Positions 31,571 to 34,347 of a stretch of 34,347 bases of DNA are shown here, in pieces. This stretch comes from Methanobacteriota archaeon (GTDB lineage Archaea > Thermoplasmatota > Thermoplasmata > Methanomassiliicoccales > Methanomassiliicoccaceae), in NCBI GenBank assembly GCA_012519255.1, contig JAAYQQ010000060.1, positions 1 to 34,347 of the forward strand. Direction: 5' to 3'. The position numbers and the translations under genes are program-made. How positions within the stretch are numbered: position 1 is the stretch's first letter; every line of letters begins with the position of its first letter. Under the pieces are notes generated by a model. It ran no database searches. It was not told where the DNA came from and was given only the letters and a program-made list of their open reading frames with translations.

Positions 31571-32164
31571 TTGGTCCCCGAGGAAGGATTAGGCGACAGA
31601 ATACGAGCGGTGCTGAAAGAGCCCGAGACTGGGCCGACCATGCGCCGCTTCTTTGTTAACACGATCTTTGACAGCACATTTGTTATCTTGGGGATTCTGA
31701 TAGCGTCGGCATTCTCTGCTTCGCCGGACCTTCGTCTGATCATCGCCACGATAGTCACCAGCAGTGTCGCCCTCGGCATCTCTACTGGAGTCAGCGTCTT
31801 CGAAGCTGAAACGATGGAGCAGACCATCAAGATGCGGGAGATGGAGCGGGCCATGCTCCGGTCGCTAGAGGACACCAATATCCTTCGTACCTCTCGATTG
31901 ACCATCCTCTTGATATCTGCGGTGAACTTCACGGCCCCCATCCTCGCGGGAATAATCACCTTGGCCCCGTTCCTCATACTGGGAGAGGGCCAGATCCAGA
32001 TCGCCGCCTACATAAGCGTCGCACTCGCCATGACCATATTGTTCTCGGTTGGTGCTGCGATGGGGCGGGCGGGTGGACGCAAGCCTCTGAATCAGGGCGC
32101 CCGCATGGTCCTCGCTGGCATCGGCGCCTTCATCATATGCTTCTGGATCGAGTCTCTGCTCTGA
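31571..32164 (+). CDS. VIT1/CCC1-like membrane protein
   Basis: A 197-aa protein distantly like the VIT1/CCC1 vacuolar iron/manganese transporter group. Four or five membrane helices are seen: FVNTIFDSTFVILGILIASA, LRLIIATIVTSSVALGISTG, ILLISAVNFTAPILAGIITL, IAAYISVALAMTILFSVGAA and MVLAGIGAFIICFWIESLL. A charged helix between the second and third (FEAETMEQTIKMREMERAML) matches the family's cytoplasmic metal-binding region, though metal ligands are not clear. TTG 31571 is the likely start, with AGAGGA six bases before it and an in-frame stop just upstream; ATG 31640 is the alternative. Transport of iron or manganese is inference. The stop abuts the hypE stop in convergence. Confidence 0.72.
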   Translation: MVPEEGLGDRIRAVLKEPETGPTMRRFFVNTIFDSTFVILGILIASAFSASPDLRLIIATIVTSSVALGISTGVSVFEAETMEQTIKMREMERAMLRSLEDTNILRTSRLTILLISAVNFTAPILAGIITLAPFLILGEGQIQIAAYISVALAMTILFSVGAAMGRAGGRKPLNQGARMVLAGIGAFIICFWIESLL

Positions 32165-33211
32165 TCAGCAGATACGGGGCACAGGGTCGCCCACCGGGGG
32201 CTCAAGGATACGATGGCCCCCCACCTCGGTGCGAAGGACTACGCGCTCGTATTTGCTGGTAGCTCTCCCCACAATGGCTGCATTCTTGCCTAATGGACTA
32301 CGTCGGAGCACTCGCACTATTTCTTCGGCCATCTCTGGGACCGCGCCGATAACCACCTTGCCCTCGTTGCCAATGCTTAGCGGGTCCAGTCCCAGGAGTT
32401 CACATGCATTTCTCACTGGCTCGGAGATGGGAACGGCAGTCTCCTCGATCTCCACGCCTATATTGGATTTGGAGGACCACTCGTTGATGGCATTGGCGAA
32501 ACCGCCTCGTGTAGGATCTTTCATGCTAACCGCTCCGCCCACACGCATCACATCTTCTATCAGATGATTCAGCGGTGCAATGTCACTCTTGACGTCAGCC
32601 TCGAAGCCATAACCCTCCCGGAAGGAGAGCAGGGAGATGCCATGGTCTCCCAGTGTGCCCGAGACAATGATGGCATCACCTTCCTGGATATTATCATCGG
32701 TGAGCCATTTTGATGCCACCGGACGGTACTCGCCGGCCACCTCAAGATTGTGGTCCAGGAAACGGCTTCTTTTTCCCACTGCGGAGGTGGTGAGGATCAT
32801 CTCATCCACTGCTCCCGCCTCCACAACCTTCGTGTCGCCCGTGACTACTGGAACCTCGGCAAGTTCGGAGTATTGGCCCACCGATGTCATAACTCGTTCC
32901 AGAACGTCTAGATCGAGGCCCTCCTCCAGGATGATGGATTGGGCGAGGGCCAATGGGGTCGCCCCCATCACCGATATATCATTGACAGTTCCGCTAACGG
33001 CCAGGGAGCCTATGTCGCCACCCGGGAAGAATAATGGCTTGACGGTATGGCCATCAGTGGTGAAGACGATATTATCCACCACGGCTGAGTCGTCGAAGGA
33101 GCGTAAGGGAACCTCGACGGAGAATTGTGGGAGAAATGGCACGATATGAAGGGAGAGCAGCTCGTGCATGAGCTCGCCCCCCGCCCCGTGACCCATGGTG
33201 ACGCGCTTCAT
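32165..33211 (-). CDS. hypE: Hydrogenase maturation protein HypE
   Basis: HypE dehydrates the carbamoyl group on its own C-terminal cysteine to the cyanide ligand of the [NiFe] site, working with HypF and HypC/HypD. The C-terminus VPRIC provides exactly that cysteine. ATP-binding and AIRS-type segments are visible: MGHGAGGELMHELL, DDSAVVDNIVFTTDGHTV, FPGGDIGSLAVSGTVNDISV and TGDTKVV. MKDPTRGGFANAINEW follows. ATG 33211 gives 348 aa and the usual N-terminus; the track's GTG 33250 adds 13 residues and cannot be excluded. hypB is in the same window 29 kb away, so the maturation genes are scattered. The stop is TGA. Confidence 0.95.
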   Translation of the reverse strand: MKRVTMGHGAGGELMHELLSLHIVPFLPQFSVEVPLRSFDDSAVVDNIVFTTDGHTVKPLFFPGGDIGSLAVSGTVNDISVMGATPLALAQSIILEEGLDLDVLERVMTSVGQYSELAEVPVVTGDTKVVEAGAVDEMILTTSAVGKRSRFLDHNLEVAGEYRPVASKWLTDDNIQEGDAIIVSGTLGDHGISLLSFREGYGFEADVKSDIAPLNHLIEDVMRVGGAVSMKDPTRGGFANAINEWSSKSNIGVEIEETAVPISEPVRNACELLGLDPLSIGNEGKVVIGAVPEMAEEIVRVLRRSPLGKNAAIVGRATSKYERVVLRTEVGGHRILEPPVGDPVPRIC

Positions 33212-33300
33212 AAGTCCAGTGATTCCTCCATCCGAGTTAAAGGTTGTCACGAAGGGCCCTATTCCTATCGTGAGGAGCGGTATGCCCCAGGCGCGGGCGT

Positions 33301-33311
33301 ATAATACTATT
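33301..33311 (-). promoter_or_regulatory. TATA-like element upstream of hypE
   Basis: ATAATACTATT (minus: AATAGTATTAT) is 90-100 bp upstream of the chosen hypE ATG. An exact second copy lies 100 bp further, at 33401-33411. The nearer copy suits a promoter only if the leader is long, or if the GTG start at 33250 is used. Confidence 0.3.
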
Positions 33312-33331
33312 CATAATTCCTTGATGAATGA

Positions 33332-33349
33332 CATGGCGACCTTGCCATG
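33332..33349. promoter_or_regulatory. 18-nt inverted repeat upstream of hypE
   Basis: CATGGC-gacctt-GCCATG has perfect 6-bp arms. It lies just beyond the TATA-like element on the hypE side, at a place where a regulator could bind. It shares no sequence with the inverted repeat before hypB. Confidence 0.4.
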
Positions 33350-33528
33350 AAACGATTCTACCGGGATCTCCATGGCCAGGCTTCTCTGAACTTTTTGCAG
33401 ATAATACTATTTCGTGTAGATTCCCAACTTAAAAACAATGAATGCAGGTCATCTTATGGCACATGGTACGATATGATTAAATGCAATGACGCGCTCGCGG
33501 ATGTGACGATCCTCTAGGAGGACGCCAA

Positions 33529-33603
33529 GGGCTCGTGGGGTAGCCTGGATTATCCTTTCGGCCTTCGGAGCCGATGACGGGGGTTCGAATCCCCCCGGGC
33601 CCG
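33529..33603 (+). tRNA. tRNA-Arg(TCG)
   Basis: Acceptor GGGCTCG pairs with CGGGCCC (one G-U pair). The anticodon stem TCGGC/GCCGA encloses CTTCGGA, giving anticodon TCG. The T arm is GGGGG-TTCGAAT-CCCCC. The discriminator is G, with no encoded CCA. The minus-strand ORF over it (33477-33677) is an artefact of the tRNA sequence. Confidence 0.95.
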
Positions 33604-33859
33604 CTTCTTTCTCCCTTCCAGATGTGGTTTTTCTTTGATGAATGGCGGAATCGCGCTATCGGGGATCCATTCAGCAAACCACTTCACAGCCCTTTCTCCA
33701 AACAATAGCTCGGTAGAACGCCCACTTACTTCTGATAGAGTGAATGATAGAATGAGTATAACTCACATCGGCGCCCACACATAAGTTCACTCTTGAGGCG
33801 CATACAATCTGATGAACTAATGAAAGAAAGGGACAATGAAGCAAAAAGGTGAAAACATG

Positions 33860-34130
33860 GCATCTATGCAGAGTTGAGAAGATGCGGTCAGGTGGCTGGC
33901 TTAGCTCCGAGAGTTAAGCCTGGCCCGAAGTAAGCTGTTCAAGGCCATCTATATTTCAAAAGAAAGGGCCTTGAACGTCGTCCCCCCGAGATCGGCATTG
34001 TGAGGACCATCTCGTCGAAGGAGTGGGAGACTCTTGTCTAGAAGATGAACAAGGTCATCTGGGGGCAATCCTGAAGGGGTCTGAGGATCAGGAAAGTGCC
34101 AAGGCTGAGAGCTTCACGGCGCCTTTTTCG
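33860..34130 (+). ncRNA. Candidate structured RNA of unknown family
   Basis: This ORF-free stretch contains a chain of hairpins: GGCTTAGCTC-CGA-GAGTTAAGCC (33898-33920), GTTCAAGGCC...GGCCTTGAAC (33937-33976), GAGT-GGGAG-ACTC (34021-34033) and AGATGA-ACAAGG-TCATCT (34043-34060). A composite stem GGCA..TCCTGA..TCAGGA..TGCC (34064-34100) follows. It ends near GGCGCC followed by TTTTT (34124-34128), a plausible terminator. The length (about 270 nt) is near that of archaeal RNase P RNA or SRP RNA. I cannot find the conserved RNase P or SRP helix-8 sequences, so neither name is given. Strand is set by the T-run. The region 33604-33860 before it shows nothing clear. Confidence 0.35.
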
Positions 34131-34181
34131 CTGAGTGGTGTGTTAACAAGCCGGCAAATCTACTTTCTCGCCAGTGTGTGG

Positions 34182-34347
34182 TTACCAGATTAGCTCTAGG
34201 AGTAATTTTGCAAAGTAATCGTTCTGACGGTAACTGATTAATGCTGCTTTATTTTCTACCATGAACTCTCTTAGAGTCGTATCGAATATCGAAACCCTGT
34301 AGACTTGGAATGACAGCTCCATATCGGTTGCATCGGCTAGGATTTCC
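34182..34347 (-). CDS. Partial CDS, C-terminal 54 residues of an unrecognised protein
   Basis: An open minus-strand frame enters from the right edge and stops at TAA (34184-34182). It is absent from the track because it has no start in the window. The reading includes EILADATDMELSFQVYRVSI, FDTTLREFMVENKAALISYR and ends QNDYFAKLLLELIW. Regular amino-acid composition without stops over 54 codons, and a compact hydrophobic end, suggest a real protein. It is AT-richer than the surrounding genes, a hint of acquisition. No family recognised. Confidence 0.5.
   Translation of the reverse strand, partial: EILADATDMELSFQVYRVSIFDTTLREFMVENKAALISYRQNDYFAKLLLELIW

Noticed and set aside
33477-33677. 66-aa minus-strand ORF
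   Set aside because: It reads through the antisense of tRNA-Arg(TCG); GGIRTPVIGSEGRK is a well-known false product of tRNA genes.
33890-33930. 5S rRNA fragment
   Set aside because: GAGTTAAGCCTGG recalls the 5S sequence GAAGTTAAGCC, but here it is one arm of a 10-bp hairpin and the rest of 5S is missing.
33860-34130. Calling this region RNase P RNA or SRP RNA
   Set aside because: AGGAAAGTGCC and CCTGGCCCGAAGTAAGC vaguely recall conserved parts of each, but the required flanking motifs (ACAGAA for RNase P, the GGAA tetraloop with AGCAG for SRP) are absent.
1-34347. CRISPR arrays or insertion sequences
   Set aside because: I saw no regularly spaced repeats, no transposase other than the serine recombinase, and no terminal inverted repeats.

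Overview
The window is archaeal. It carries the archaea-specific tRNA-dependent amidotransferase pair gatD-gatE, a short ribosomal protein eS17 gene, an archaeal NEMF/Rqc2 homologue, an HVO_0476-type zinc protein, a translin-family protein, an MTQ2/HEMK2-like methyltransferase, and TATA-like elements upstream of several tRNA and protein genes. The overall look (hypB and hypE, many secreted Ig-like and Listeria-Bacteroides-repeat proteins, moderately high GC) fits a Thermoplasmata-type euryarchaeon, possibly close to Methanomassiliicoccales; that placement is inference. UAG is an ordinary stop here (about 10 of 34 genes), which argues against a genome adapted to pyrrolysine decoding.

Layout. 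1-3.9 kb: the end of a CARDB-domain surface protein, a thioredoxin, then a minus-strand run hypB-purD-translin. A 22-bp inverted repeat lies just before the probable hypB GTG start. 3.8-4.35 kb is non-coding. 4.35-12.2 kb is housekeeping: gatD-gatE (ATGA overlap), a small membrane protein, a HEMK2-like methyltransferase, a rhomboid protease overlapping an MBL-fold hydrolase, a zinc protein followed by pcm, and a convergent HAD phosphatase.

12.2-19.5 kb is a minus-strand accessory block. A 114-aa unknown ORF overlaps a serine recombinase with a ribbon-helix-helix tail. Then come five consecutively overlapping genes: two related secreted Ig/PKD-type proteins, a large secreted unknown protein that appears to start at CTG, a transglutaminase-like membrane protein, and a 46-aa ORF. 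GC-rich palindromes lie in front of the recombinase operon and at the start of the surface operon. This is the most likely place for an undescribed system: a recombinase-linked, translationally coupled envelope cassette.

19.5-33.6 kb returns to core genes: traB-like, thyX, rps17e (57 aa, absent from the ORF track), an ABC-2 exporter (ATPase and two permeases), a zinc-ribbon protein, tRNA-Arg(GCG), the NEMF homologue, tRNA-Thr(GGT), a modular surface protein, a 31-aa membrane peptide ORF, a DUF1015 protein, a DedA protein, tRNA-Val(TAC), a VIT1/CCC1-like membrane protein, hypE and tRNA-Arg(TCG). The last 0.75 kb has no normal ORF. It contains a hairpin-rich stretch that may be a structured RNA, and the 3' end of an AT-richer gene that runs off the right edge.
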